Shown: positions 1-14,000 of the stretch, piece by piece
Layout of the letters: every line of letters starts with the position of its first letter
How positions within the stretch are numbered: position 1 is the first letter of the stretch
NCBI GenBank assembly: GCA_026413225.1
Contig: CM048553.1
Span: 25,048,501 to 25,112,500, forward strand
Source: Otis tarda
Taxonomy: Eukaryota > Chordata > Aves > Otidiformes > Otididae
Direction of reading: 5' to 3'
DNA length: 64,000 bases
The notes under the pieces: generated by a model
Told to the model about the DNA's origin: nothing
Databases searched by the model: none
Seen by the model: the letters and a program-made list of their open reading frames with translations, nothing else
Made by a program: the position numbers and the translations under genes

Positions 1-1708
1 ACCTCAGGTACCTCCCAGGTGTCTGGCTAGGAGAAAAGGGATGACAGCTCTGGCTCATGGGGATTCATTCTCTCACGGGGAAGCTGCCTTGCCTCGCAGC
101 TCTCGCTCAAATCAACTTGCAAATAAGCATGTGGGGAGCTCACTCCTCTGCATGGCCAAGTGGGATTAGAGACAGCGTTTCGTTTGTGCGATCCTTTTGG
201 CAAGCACCCACTGAAGTGAATGATTACACAAAAAGTCAGTTATTCTTCCATCAAAATAAACTGCGTTTTTTAAAAGGAATCAACAAAGAAAATTTTCCAT
301 AAAAAAAAAAGTCATTAAACAAATCTCAGTTTAAAAGAATTTATTAGCACTGAAGGATTCAAAGAGAAGAATTAGGGAAGCCATAGCCATTCGAAAAAGA
401 AGAAAAAAGAAGTGGGGGGGGGCGGGAACTGATTTCTTCTGAATGTTTTCCTTAAGCTGAAGAAGTCAAAACGATCATGAAGAAGAAAGGGAAAATGTGG
501 CATCTGCATTAATCGGCATTAAACATGTAAAACAAGAAGCCTCAATAACCGTGCAAATTTAAGTTTTTTAATTTCTCCTTTCTATTCTTCCTCATTGATA
601 TTCATGGGGCAGTAACCATTATTTGCAAACAAAGATAAAAACAGTATTTACTCTTGCTGCAATATGCAGCTATAATTTGTGATGAATGTATTCAATTTAG
701 TGTGAACTACTTTGTAAAACTTTCATAATATAACCCAAAACAGAGCTAGACAAACAAGTAGGGGTTTTTGTTCAGTCACTAAAGAAAAAGGAAAAGAAAA
801 TGTAATCAGTTGAGTTTGAATCAAAAGAGACATTTTATAGTTTTGGAAAAATAGGGGATTTTTTTTTAGGATCAAGCTAATCTATAGGGATTTTTGTTTA
901 CATTTTAAAACCTTTTCTTTTTACAGGGCGCCATTATTAAAAACTAAAAAGAAGTTTATTTTGCAAATGTGAGAAGTAAATATTCTAGCATTTCTAAAAT
1001 GAAACTTTTTTCTTCAGAAAATTCAGGAATTAAATGTTTCTTTTTAAAATAATATCTGTTTTACTATTCATTCAGCTGAATTTATCTACAGATGATTCAT
1101 ATTCCCTAAATTTTCAGTCCCCTAAAAAAAATATGGTTTGTACTATTCACCCAAAACATTTCACACAATTTCAGTAAAAACCAGGAGCTACTTCCCATTT
1201 ATTTGACATTCAGTTCTGCACCTGAAGACTCAGGACATATTTTGAAAATGACTGTTTATTTGCTTGGCTTGGCTTTGCTTGGTTGAGTAAAACCAGGCCA
1301 AGTTCCAGCAGATCCTGGAGTGACTTATATGTTTGGCTGGAAACTTATGAATGCCTTTCCAACGGGTTTCATGCTGAGTGCTAAAATCTCTCAGCAGGTG
1401 AGAACGACTCTACTGGTCAGGTCTACTGGCTCTGAAAGGCCCCAAATACCAGACATGTTCATCCAGAACTTCTCATAATATAGGCAGAACACAAATTCAC
1501 CACATCAAATTTCAGGATTCAGAGCTACACCCATCACAGGTGGCCTGCTGAGAAGTCAACCCTTATGGCTGCTATTAGAGTGGGGAAAACAGGGGAAAGA
1601 CTGCTTCTGGGAATGGACATCCTCCCTTTCTACCCAACACTAGCAACTACTTCAGATACCTTACCAAAGATGAGTTTCCAGGCTATGGCAGAGGGAAAGC
1701 AGGCATAG
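1..1708. other. AT-rich intergenic sequence, no recognised feature
   Basis: This stretch has many A and T runs and no coding frame with recognisable content. A short G-run sits near 412-423. I see no repeat family here that I can name. It ends where an ancient CR1/L3-type LINE relic begins. Confidence 0.5.
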
Positions 1709-3260
1709 AGAAATAAGGATGATGGTAAGTCAGACCAAGGGACCATTTGGTTCAGTGTCCTGCTTCTGGCAGTAGCCGAGGGAGGCTAGGGGAGCATGCA
1801 AATGAAAACAAACACACAGTAATGCTCCCCTGGCTTCTAGCACTCTATGGGCTCCAAGATTTTCTGAGCCAGAAATGGCATCTTTGTGTTTTACAGTAAT
1901 GGATTCTTCTTCTGAAGCCATGTAAACTTCTGGCATCCTCAGAATCCTGTGCTAATGTCATCAGCAATCTAACTGCCCTTTCTGAGAAACAGCCCTGCTT
2001 TTATTTGTCAAATCTGCTACTCCATGCCCCTATTTGTGCTACCTCCCTTGTGCTACTCATGATTTATAGATTTCTATTCCCTCCTCCCTCAGGCATCTCT
2101 TTTCCTACTCAGGATACCAAGTTTATGTAGTCAATTCTCATCTGGAAGCTATTTCATAACTTTGAGCACCCTGTCACCCTTTTCTAGTTCCACTTTTTCC
2201 TTTTTGAGATATAGGGCACAGGACTGCATGCAGTCTTCAATATATATCCACTTCACAGAGTTATGTAGTGCTATATTGATGGTTCCTAGTTTGTTTTCTA
2301 TCCCTCTCTTAATAATTCCAACTGTCAATTCCAGAGTCAACCCCAGGTGCATCAGTTTACATCTTCTAACACTGAATTTTATCTGCCATTTTATCATCCA
2401 GTCAGCACCTTAAAATCCCTCCAAAACAACCCTGAATAGGTAGTTCTGTTTAAAAAAGCTGTGTCACCTCATTTTGTTGACTCCCTTAACCAAACCTATA
2501 TGTGTTTGAAAGCACAGAGCTCACCAACGATCTCTGTGGATTTCCACTGCTGCATCCATCAGGAAAGCCAACCAGTTCCCCTTTTGGTTTCTCTTCTCCC
2601 TCCAAATTTGGTATTTAAACATGCTAGAACCCTTCATTTTGTGTCATGGCACTTAATTTCCTTAAGAGCATTTAATGAAAACCTCCTCAAAATCCTTTTG
2701 GAAAACCCAGTAGAACGTATCAACAGGATTTTCCCATCTACTGTTGATTGATTCCTTCAAATAAATCCACATTTTTAAGAATAATTACCTACGTAAACAC
2801 AGTGCTTGTGTCCTACTCAGTAAGTCATATACAAGTACATTCATTGGTTCTGTTCTTTATTGTAACAATCATACTTCTATTTGTTCATTTGTTCTATTCT
2901 TTATTATAACTACTACCAATTTGCTAAATGAAGATGTCAGGTTTATTAAGATTTATATATCCTCAACTTCCCCACTAAGCCTTTTTTTTTAAGATTGTGT
3001 CATTTTCTTTTCATAAGCAAGGGAGAAGTTTTAGAAGACTGTATTCCACAGTTAATAGTTCGTTCATTTCATAGATAACTTCCTATATAACTCTCACGAG
3101 TGCCACATGCTCTGGCTGATCTGTTACTATCTCTAATTTTAAAAGAAAACAAACCAAAATAAAATAACACACCCCCCCCTATTTCTAACTATTGTTATCC
3201 ATTTTCTTCAAAGACCGCTTTTTTACCAAGACTTCAGTTTATAACAGATCTTCTGAGATG
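1709..3260 (-). mobile_element. Ancient CR1/L3-type LINE relic, 3' half of the reverse-transcriptase ORF plus 3' end
   Basis: Read on the minus strand, this matches from memory the old amniote CR1/L3-like LINE consensus that is abundant in turtles and crocodilians. The 3' end (plus coordinates about 1709-1790) resembles the diagnostic tail reading 'gatactgggctagatggacctttggtctgac'-type sequence. The blocks at about 2150-2410 and 2520-2760 correspond to coding DNA around the catalytic and thumb regions, and 2870-3150 continues further 5'. It is heavily diverged, with many indels and stops, so it is a fossil copy with no coding capacity. About 1.5 kb survives, 5' truncated as usual for LINEs. 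The family call rests on remembered consensus sequence, not an alignment. The upstream boundary near 3260 is soft. Confidence 0.68.
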
Positions 3261-5138
3261 TCCTGTCTAAAAATACTCTGGAGCAAGAATACACCTAGCC
3301 TCCCACAGTGAATATGACTTTAAACAATTAACTTATTTTTTTCTGATTTTATAGCTGGATCATCTATTGTTCCCTGCACACTGTCTCATGTGTTTGAAAA
3401 AGCATTTCTAAACCCTTTAGCAAAAAGTGCAAGGATGGTCACCCCCATTAACCAAATCAGCTATGGCACTGGCCCATCTGTGTTACTGTCTTAAATTAAC
3501 ACAGGAAAAAAGGGCATGTGTCAGATATTACCCCAAAATAATTATTTATTTCTTAATGTCTAATGATGATTATGATGATGGTAAGCTTTACTTCACAGCA
3601 TTCATTTACATCACATCACAACTACTTATGTACAGTCACCACAGAGAGCGTGAGGACAGGCCAACAGCAGTGGAAATCCAGGGAGCATCTGTGGAGCGCA
3701 GACCCAGCGTACTCCCCTCATTACCCTTCCCTTCTTCCTCCTTTGGGGAGATTGCTGACAATGACTGTCTTTGCTAGTCAGGCAAAACTCTTCTTTTTAT
3801 CTTCTTCACCTTCCCCAAAGCATCTGTGATCTCTGAACCACAGTCTGGCCCCATTTGTTTTATTTACAAAAATGATAAGTCAGTATAAACATTCCCCATC
3901 TCAAGCAAGCTCAGTTTATGATTTAAAATGGGCTAACAGTATAGATTAGATACCGCTGAACCTAACTTTGAAGTTGCCATATTTAAGTTAAACATTAGTG
4001 AAATCAGAATCCTTTGTTTGAAGCAGGGGTTGATAAATAAAGCAAAAATGAATAACAAAAAGTAGATTCAAATATGCAATATCTACACATATTTGCTTAG
4101 ACAAGAGTGCTTCCCACCACTCAGAGCCAAAGGCATTTCCCTCCTCACTGAGGTTTTCACAGGAAAGGAACCTGGCTGTGCGAGCTAGAATGATGTACCT
4201 CCTCACCAAAACATTTTGGGGACCGAGTTTAAGGTGGTCAGAGCCAACTTGCCATAGAGGAGCCAGACAGTGACAGGTACTGCCATTAAGTCTTACAGCT
4301 ATATCTTCTATGTAGATTAGCCATAGAAATTACTCATCATACCTTCCATCAAAAGCAAGACTGACACGTACTGGTGTAGGAAAAAGGTAATTGTCAACAT
4401 GTGGCACACGTGGCTGTGCAACTTACCTGCCACTCACAGAAATGAGTAGCGCTTCTGTAAGAGGATAACAGCTTAGCAGTGGAGAAAGGTGTTTTCCATT
4501 GTGGGATGAAGTCAATTTGAAATTCTGTCATTTATTTTAAGGTCTGAGTTTTGGCTAAAAGTCAAGAGCAAGTGAAAATATTTTTAGCATAAAACCTTTC
4601 AACGGGAAATGCTCATCTATCTATCTATAGAATATAAAGTTTCAGTAATCTTCCTTTTTAAGGAAAACCTTAGAAGAACATTTTGAAACTGCCAAAACAT
4701 ATTTTAGCATTCTTTGCAACATATTTTTTAATTTCAAAATAGGAGTTCATATACAGTTAAAGTATTAAAAAGAAAAAAAAACATAAAACCTATAAGGTCA
4801 GAGTTGAAATAAAAGCATAGTGCAACATTTCGGCTAGTGCACTCTGATTACCCATTGAATTATTATTTCTGTTTAAAAAAGGTATTTTGATTTTCCTCTC
4901 TGCTTTTAGACAGAAAGACTCTTTGAAACAGTGGAAACTCTCACAGAAAACACAAATTGATTCTTTTCCCAACTCCAGCTAAAATCTTAGTTCAGTATTG
5001 TCCATTGCCCCGTGGTATCTTTGGCCACAGATTAACACATGATGTAAAGCAGAGGATACTTTTTGTACTTGCAGCATTTTGAAGGATAGAAAACACATAA
5101 ACCCTTATAAAAGAATCTTGAAGTTAAAACTTGAAGTG

Positions 5139-5178
5139 ATACACACTGAAGTGTGTATTGCTGTATATTCACAGCAAT
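5139..5178. repeat. Two overlapping short perfect inverted repeats
   Basis: ATACACACT (5139-5147) and AGTGTGTAT (5150-5158) form a 9-bp stem with a 2-base loop. ATTGCTGT (5157-5164) and ACAGCAAT (5171-5178) form an 8-bp stem with a 6-base loop. The two stems share bases 5157-5158, so only one could fully form at a time. No function is known. Confidence 0.6.
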
Positions 5179-6662
5179 CTCTTATCTAACTTTAAATTTA
5201 GGAGCCAAAACCTGACTCTGCTGAACTGGACAGAAATTTTGCTAAAAGGTTCAGTGGGACCTAGACTTGGCCTCAAATTTCTACAGAGAAGTAGTATTGA
5301 TTTGAAGGCTTGCATCAGTGACACATTTTTTATCAAAGCATCCTATCTCACCTTCATCCCACTGCTGCTGCCCCTGCTGTTACCATTCTGCCCCCTTGTT
5401 CATGCCATGATATTGGTTTCCTCTGAAACGGAGATTTGAGTTAAGGATTTTACCGATAACTTTTAAGGTTCTTCAAGCCTTGACCTCTCTGTTCTTGCAT
5501 AACCTGGTCCACATTTTTGTTCCCTTTCATAACCTACTTTCTGTTTCTCATTTATCTTTGCTCCCTTGTCACTTTTCAAGTTGACTCTGTCAAAATATGG
5601 TGCTTTTGCACAGCTGACCCCAGTGTGGTGGAATTCAGTTCCTCTTGATACCTACAGATTTGGGAGATAAATTCCCTCCTTCTACCTCTCCAAGATTTCG
5701 ATGGCCTGTCTCATAGGGTACAAAGTGTGGTCAGGACATGTGGTACAGCTTTCATTCCCCCCAGACATCCTCCACCTCCAATTTTTTAAAGTTAAGGGCA
5801 GGCTGTGTAAAAGCATCAGAGCTCACAGCAGAATAATTGGAGTCATCTGAGACTCACATAAAGGTCATGTAGGTTAGCGCTTTTGAGGAATCTGTGATAA
5901 GGCAGTGGCTGAGAGGGATTTGTGATCCAAGCCAATATTTCTGCTTAGGATAATTTATGGGAGAATTTTAAACAAATTGTAATAGGAGCAAACTCCCTTT
6001 TGCTGTGCTCCTTATCATAAAGTTTATGAGTGTTGTGTGCGATATTGGACATGCAATGTTACTGTTCTCTTGTTTTCCTGAAAAGTATTTGTAGCTGCTG
6101 TTACAGCCTAACTCTGCCACTGAGAGCTTTCCTCCCACATAAATAACCTTGAAGACACCTCAAGTATGTTTAAGAATTAATTCCTCCTTGAACACACTGT
6201 CTTCTAAAGGACTGTGCTTTGATTTTAAGAGAAATATGAATTAAGTGGGAAAATGTTAGTTTCAACACTTTATTAATTTAGCTTAGAAAAGTATCTGTTT
6301 TACTCACATAATTTTACATTTCAGAAAACCCTGGAAACACTTGCACTGCTTACAGTTTTCTCAACCTATGAGAGGAAAAAATGTCCTTTCACATTTTTCT
6401 TACATGCCTTCATTTTTTCATTACAGTTCCAGGTTAGTTTCATCCTGATAATGACTTTTATGACCACAACACCAAGTCACAACAGTCAATCATAAGAAGG
6501 ACAATGCTAGGCCCTTACAAAGCTGTTTGTTATTGTAAAGAATTGTTTTCATTACAGCAGATTCTTGAACTAGAACTCCAGTATGGTTAGCACTGAAGAA
6601 AGATTTAACAAGATGCCTTCTCTGGGATTCTTTTGTAACTGACTTCATTATTAACTTCTGTT

Positions 6663-6696
6663 ACTTAAAAATTAATGAGACTTAAAAATTAATGAG
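6663..6696. repeat. 17-bp perfect tandem duplication
   Basis: The unit ACTTAAAAATTAATGAG occurs twice back to back (6663-6679 and 6680-6696) with no mismatch. This looks like a recent replication slippage event in AT-rich DNA. Confidence 0.85.
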
Positions 6697-7236
6697 AACC
6701 AAATTCTAAGTATATCTTGAATGTGCTATGACTGTCCTTACCAAAGCACACAGTTTTCTATATTTTTGACCAAACTCCATAGGGAGAAGGTTCTAATCTA
6801 GGTCAGGAATGAAGCGTATACCTTGTGGGGCTAAATTTTCTCTGGGCAGGAAATGGAGACCTGGTGTGGCTGAAGAACTTGACCAGACTGGCTTGGGATT
6901 TTGTAAAAACAAACAAATAAAAAAAAAAGAATATATTTGTTCTCTGACCTTAACTTCCCTTAGAAATAACAGTGTGTTTCTCTTTCTGTCACCAAACACT
7001 TCTCACCTGATGCCAGCTTGTCATCACACAAATCAACTGAGAAGTTGTTCAGTAGACAGAGAAAACTTTACCTCTTGCGTTCATATTTCTTGTAACTGTG
7101 AAATTAATACAAAGCAACCAATGATAATCTCTATTTTGCAAAAACAGAATTCAAATCTCTGTTTCAGGAACTCAAGCAAAACAGCACTTTCAAGGGTATA
7201 TTTGGAAAATCAGTACTCTTTTATTCTATTTACAGT

Positions 7237-8096
7237 TCACCTTTCCAGCTGTGCAGTACCCTGACTTGTGCGTACCGTTTCAGAGCAGTCAAACGTCCAT
7301 AGTGATACAACAAAGTCAAAACTTGCATTGAACTTTATCAATTTGTAAAGTCTCATGGGCTCAGGTGCTTTGGGCCTTTCAAGGAACAGTTCAGTTAAGC
7401 CCTGCCTTGGCAAGAACAAAGATGTGATAAATGTTTATCTCTTCATACCACACTTCTCTTCTAAATTGACTGCCATGTCATCAAAAATGAGTAGGAATCC
7501 AAATGGGTGGAATTCAGAATAGTGACTATATCTAAAACATGTGGGGTTTTGCTGAAGAGAATGATTCATCACCAGTCCCTCACAGTAGGCCTTTACTTTA
7601 TAGGCACAATTAAGCACTGCTTCCAAAATTTCCCTTCTGCATACTTTACAGAGCTCTTCAGCGGTACAGCATTTGCTAACCAGCAAATACATGACTTGTA
7701 AACATTCCTCAGGAGTGCAGCATCCCACAGCATAAAGAACAGCTCCAAGAATTCTTTTTCCACACTCTTTTCCAGGTCTTCTGATGTGTAACAGATGGTC
7801 ATTATTATTTCTCTTCTTGGTTTCTATTCCTTTTATCTTTACCCAAACTATTTCACCACCACATATTTGTACTGTCAAATTGCACCATGGTGGAATTATG
7901 CACACTTCTGGAATGTAGGATCATCTCTACAGTTCTTCACCCTTCCTACCATGTCCAGATAAATCCTCACTTTTGCTGACATTCCACTTCTGAGAATCAT
8001 CTTACAAATGCCATACTTTCTCAATCTCCCTAAATCACAATGTCCATAGTTTAGAATAATTTTCAGATCTGCTGTTGTTTCTTCCTTACTTCTCAT
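7237..8096 (-). pseudogene. Cluster of overlapping minus-strand open frames, possible decayed gene or chance ORFs
   Basis: Three minus-strand open frames lie end to end in different frames: 8096-7896 (66 codons), 7905-7435 (156 codons) and 7419-7237 (60 codons). A further open frame at 7802-7593 overlaps the middle one. The 156-codon frame is among the longest open frames in the non-CpG part of the window and is cysteine-rich. I do not recognise any domain in any of these peptides. The consecutive frames could reflect a decayed processed pseudogene, an old transposable element or chance. The GC content is like the flanks, and I see no poly(A) tail or target duplication. Low confidence that this was ever a gene. 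Confidence 0.2.
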
Positions 8097-11000
8097 TTAT
8101 AGTAAAACATCTGAATGCAAAAATACTTCTAATACATCATGTCCTTTACGATAAATTTGGTACCAGAAAGCACCTCAATCTAGAAAAAAGGTATGATCCC
8201 ACAGGACTCCCAGTGCTCATGTCACCACCAGGTTTGTCATCAGTTTGGTACCTGGTTTTCTTCCTCCAGACATAATCATGCAGTGCTGAAGAGTTTTCAG
8301 ACACATTGTTCAGATTTTCATTTCTCTCTTTATGGGATCATGAGTCTCTCTCCTAGGGAAACTAACCCATCCTTCATTTTCATAAGGGCTCTTTGAATAG
8401 TAGAAGATGCCTTTCAGTTATTATCATATAGTCTGATACAGATTTTAAAATTAATAGCACTGTGGAAAAAATCTAATGAAATCTGAGATCTAAGTCCTAA
8501 CTCCTTTAACAAAAGCATCAGCTGGCACTCAGTTATTTGAATAGTTGGACTCCATTTACACTACTTTACTATACAAATGCACAATTTATTGTTGGACTCA
8601 TTTGTTCAGTCTGGCTATGATTAATATCACAAATCTCATCATTATTCAAACAGATCTTCCAGTGTAGACACGCTTTATATTGTAGTCTTATTATAACTGT
8701 TGAATAAGCGAATGTATTTCAGCACAAATATTCTCTATCATTTGCATTTACACTACAAGTCCATTCTTTCAGAGCAATAAAGCAAGAAACGTTTCATTAG
8801 ATCTTATATTCTTCTGAAGATAAACATGTTTATCAAAATTCTTGTTATGTTTTGTGTTTGTGGGATGAGGTTAAAGAAATAACAAATTCACTTTGGAAAA
8901 TATATTTCTTCAGAATGTTTTACCCCACTTCTGGTCCCAAGAGCTATGCCTTCAACGTGCTTAAAAAGATTTCTGTATTGGCAACAGGAGCATGAGTTTT
9001 AATTTGAACAAAACAGGTATTACAGAAGAAGCTGCATATGAAAGCAGGAAGAAGCCTTTGAGGTTCAAGAGGCCTTTATTAACTTCCTAAGGGGCCTGTT
9101 TAGCTCTGGCACAAAAAGTAATTTATACACATCTAGTCTTCTTTATTTTCATAGGAATAATTATTTCTTCCTGTTACAGTTTTCCTTCTTTCGCTGCTTT
9201 CTCCCTAGTGCAGTTTAATCTCTTTGTAATAAATAGTTACAAAACATCGCTTGCAACATTAATTTCAGAGAGGTATCTCAACCTTCTTTGAAGGTGGCTT
9301 TAGTTCAGTATATGCTGTATTTCTACTGCATTACGATTTTTTTCCAAATTCAGTTAGCTATTTTTATCAAAGATGAGCGGAATTGCTGACAGTACAAGAA
9401 GCAGAAAAGACAGGGTCTCACAGATGTGAAAAAAAAACAGATCACAGGTGACAGTCTGAGTTGTGGGTTATTGTAAGCTGTATACATTCCTGCTAGAATT
9501 TATCTCTGTATCTAATAGGCATTGGGACATCCTTGCTACTCTACCTTTACTTACACAGTTCAAATGTCAATCTAGCTAGCACAATAAAGGACCAAGGTGG
9601 CAGGTAAAAAAAAGGCATCCCAAAATGGTCTTATAACACAGAATTTATGTGAAATTTAAAATTAAAAAAAAACCTACACTTTTGTCAGAGATGGCTGGAT
9701 TCATTTGTGTATGTGATTAAACTCTCGTTTGAACGTGGAAAGCTGAGAGCAGCATGCAGTGAGTAGCAACTCCAACACTGAATGACCTTCTAACCAATTC
9801 ATACAGGGCCATGGATCTATAAGAAAGGAGAATATTATTTTTGCAAAGTTGTCAGCCTTCTTTGCTCAGCTTGGACTCAGCAAAACAAAGCTAGGCATTT
9901 TCTCGCATTTTCTCTTTCTTACACTTTCTTCAACAACACACAATGCTTCTGTAATTTAAAATTCTCTCATTACTTTGAAACTGGTTGAAGCAGAATACAA
10001 TCTGTTTTCCTTTTCCTCTAAAAAGCTGGTTTAGATCTGCTGCACAGAAAACAAACCATAAAAATGCGGTTTTGTCAGTTTTATGCAAGTAGACAGGACT
10101 TAAAGACATGTGGGGTTAAAGGTTGAAACACTTTCAATTCATCATCCAGCTCTAGTTCTCAAGTGTTTGGCTGTTCAATTTTGGAAGCACAAGACAGCAA
10201 TTATATGTGGAAATTGAGAAATTAGAACTCTTATCAAGCCCAAGTATTTGTATAAGGGTACAATTTCAAAAAGAAAAATAAATCCAGATTCAAGGTGTGT
10301 AAGGGAACATACAAAGACTGAAGTATGGTTTGAAAGTGTACCCGCCAAAGACAGAATCTGTTAAATGTCTGCTGACCAGAAGCCCTATATGTGTATGTGG
10401 GAGGCAGTGGTTCTAAAAAATGCCCTTAAAATAGATAATAATTTTTCCCTATCTTTATGGGTAGCTGACTTTGTTTCTTTGAATATGCAGTACCTCTGAG
10501 CATTTCTAAGAATTATTATCCAGCTCTGTAGTGATATAAAGTGAGTGAAATGCACCAAGTTGAACATTCCAGAAACATACATAATGAGTATTTACATGAT
10601 GAAAATTGTATTTGCCACAAACAAATACTAGGTTTTATTAAATTTAAATTAATAATCTTGATATGGGGTTTCATTTTCAGAAGGACTATCATATTTTGTA
10701 CTTACAAGAAACTGCTGCAATTTTCCAAGTAAAAATTTGCACAAGCTGTTATTCCAGGACTGATCCTCCTTCCAAAAACCAAAAGAGAAAGAAGGGCTCA
10801 CCTGTTAATCAGGAGTCAGAGTCAGCTTTCTTACTCTCACCTTGATCCATAGGTGAAACGAACTTGAGAAGTTTGCCCCTCCTCAGTTATTATGAATGAA
10901 CACCACTACAAATGAATGATCTACAGACTACAGCTCACGCAGATTTAAAGCCAATATCCCTGCTAACCAGGAGCTCTTTGAATCCCTAGCTCATCAAAGT

Positions 11001-14000
11001 CTCAATTCTACTTAGAAAAAATGCAGTGAATTCAGGACAAGACCCTTCAAGTTCATCCAGCAATGCCTGCTGAAACCTGATGAGCTCTTTCTAAAGAAAA
11101 ATAGACAGGCAGATATTTTTAATCAAATTGTTTCTCCACTAATCTTCAAAACACATGCCATGGCCATGTGGAACACAGGACTATGGCAATCCTTTTAATA
11201 GGATCTGCAAAACCCCAAGTCTTTTGATTCATTTTACCCAACTGAAGGACTTCCTTTCAGATCAGAGAATTTTCTGTAGGTTGAGGATTTTAAGATATGA
11301 CTCTCTGGAAGACTAACTTATGCATGAAACCTGTGAAGTTTGCTTGCAGTGGTTAGAAGCAAGTGTCCATATTCTGTCTCACATACTGTCTATGCAATCC
11401 ATGAATCACAGATGTTGCCCTTTGCTTTCTTTTTCGTTGTGAATATCACTCTTTTGAGAAATAAAGGATGAAAAATGTTGCTACAGTGATTTGGGTACAG
11501 GATAGTCAATTAAGTAGAAATAGTTAAATTAAATCTATTTACAAAGTGACTGTGTATAGCTGTCTAGGAAGAGTTGGCATTGGCCATCAGAAAGAGTTTA
11601 AACTAAGTTCCACAAAGAAGTCTTGTGCATGCTTTGAGGTTTACAAAAAATGCATTATTCTTTATTTGAAATACGTTTATACATTAGAAACAGTATTCAC
11701 TTAGAAGTGGGACTATGCCTCACTTTCATATCAGCAGAAAGTCCCAATGCAGCAGTTGTGCTACAATCAAAAATCCCTCTGCCAGTGCTGCTTCTTTCAT
11801 TCAGGGCATCTGCCTAAGGAACACCACCAAAAGAAGACTTCTGCCAATATTAACTGTGACTCCATTACACAAACTATATCAGCAAAAACTTTTTCATTTC
11901 CTAGGTTCCTGAAGAATGACAGAGGAAGGATTCTCCTAGAAATCAAAATAGGCCACATATTTGTTAAGTATCCAACCATGTTGCAATGAAGAATGGGAAA
12001 ATTTTCTGCCTTCAGAGAAGGGGCAGATTAGTCTGCTTTTAGCCTCTTATCAAATTTTTTACAGACTGTTTTGCTATAAAGCATGTCCCCAACCAAGATG
12101 TAAATTCAGGGGCAGAAGCAGTATTCTACAAAAGGAAACAAAACTCCAGTGCAATTTTGAATGAAACAAATCCAAGTAGCAATACTACTCCATTAGAACA
12201 GCAGTAACTGGAACATAAGTGAAAACGTAAGAGCAGTTTGGACACTCATCCTTCTAGACTCCTTTGAAGTAACTTGCTGAGGAGGTAGCATGATGTTCTA
12301 AAAGTAGTTAGAAAGGTAAAAAGAAGGAGGAAAAAAAACCCGTTTAGTTTCTTGCCATGTTTTCTCAGCTTCATATTTCATTATGGATATCTGAGGTACA
12401 GTGAAAGCAAAGACAAAGAGAAGGTGAAAAAAATTCCATCACTAGAATAATATTTATTTTAATCATCTTGATTAGCCTTAGCTGTTAGTATGTCAGGCAA
12501 TTTTTATTCTGTCTATGGAATATGACACCTCTATAGGCCAGATTTTCAAAATGTGCCTCAACTCAGTGTGTAGTTACGTGAAGCAAAATCTCTTGCATGT
12601 GCCCTTTTTCCTGTTAGCGGTTGAGAGCAAGAATGATAGAAATGGCATTAACATCATTCAGCCTATATTAAAAAAAAAAGCAGGCACAACCAGAGCAGAG
12701 GAGATCTGAGTTTAAAAGTTATTATTTGTTAACACAAAAGGTAGCACATGCGAGTGACTTAGGCATCTATGAGTGGAGATCACACAAGACCTCTGAAAAT
12801 TTGACCTTCAATACTTCTTTCTTATACTATCTCAACAGTGTTATAATTGTTTCATTGTAACTAGCTAGATTTAATGTTAAATGTGTCTGGTAGTTGAGAT
12901 TTTTTATCTTTCAGAGCTCTACATTCAGAGGACGTCAATGATGTGGATCCTTCAGCTGCACTGGAAATCTCCAGTGAATATTCTCCCCTCATTACACACA
13001 GTGAACTTTCATTAATATCAATACTCGTTTGGTGCATAGAACACACAATATAGATCTATACTGCAGCTCATGAAACACAGTTTTGCTTCCTCTATCAAAC
13101 TCCAGCTCTTTTATTGATTCTTTTGCTACCCACCCTCCTCAAGGGTAAGACTAAATTGCTTGCAGACTTCATTATAAAATAATAAATTGAGGGCCACAAA
13201 AAATCAATGACGGAGACCTGTAGTGATTAATATGTCACTAACAAACAAACTTTCCCAATTTCCCCATGTGTTATTTGCTCATTTTTAAGAGAAACAGAAA
13301 AAATAGCTTTAAAAACATAAAAGTGAAATATGGGCCTTTATTTCTGGGGAAGAGAATCTACAAATTTAAATCATTAAACTATAATTGTACTCTGAACATT
13401 GGAAGGATTTGCAGTAAAAATATCAGGTTGAGATTAAGTCAATAAAATTAATCACTCATGACCCTGAAGGAGCAAAAGGGTTGAAAAATGGTACAAAATT
13501 GAAAGCTACCATGAGCAAAGGGACTTGGGGAATTCATCTTAATTCACCACAGCCAAGTTCAGATACAAGCTGTTCTTTGTTATTCAACCTGAGGTATTAT
13601 TTTTCATATAGACACTCACATCTGACCAAGCCATAATCACATACTGTGGAGTTTTCTTTATCTGATTGTAGAAGTTTCCTGTTTTAGCTATATATTAACA
13701 AAGAACTGCACAGGGATGGGGTGGTGTCACAGAGTGGACTATATTCTGCTCACCTAACCACATCTATCAGTGTATTAAATGCCTCAAAGCTGGGACTTGA
13801 GCAATGGGTAATAAAGTTGGCCTTAAGTCACTGCTGTCTCCCTTACATGGGCCTAACAGACATTTTATATTGTGAATTATTTGCTTTTCCAGCAGAGCTC
13901 TCCTGCAGTTGCCTAAGAGAAGGTTATGAATTGCAATAACCCCTTCTCTCTCATCTGTGTTTAATGATTGACTGAAATAGTACTTCTCAACTCCCAAGGT

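Larger units (their letters stand above)
3261..7236. other. Intergenic sequence without recognised genes
   Basis: This is AT-rich DNA with only short open frames lacking family resemblance. It contains a short CTAT repeat near 4616-4629, a pair of overlapping perfect hairpins at 5139-5178 and a 17-bp tandem duplication at 6663-6696. No transposable element could be named with confidence. Confidence 0.45.

Noticed and set aside
6809-7264. 151-codon plus-strand open frame
   Set aside because: No motif, no conserved-looking domain, a poly-A-encoded Lys run, and a competing open frame on the other strand. Most likely chance.
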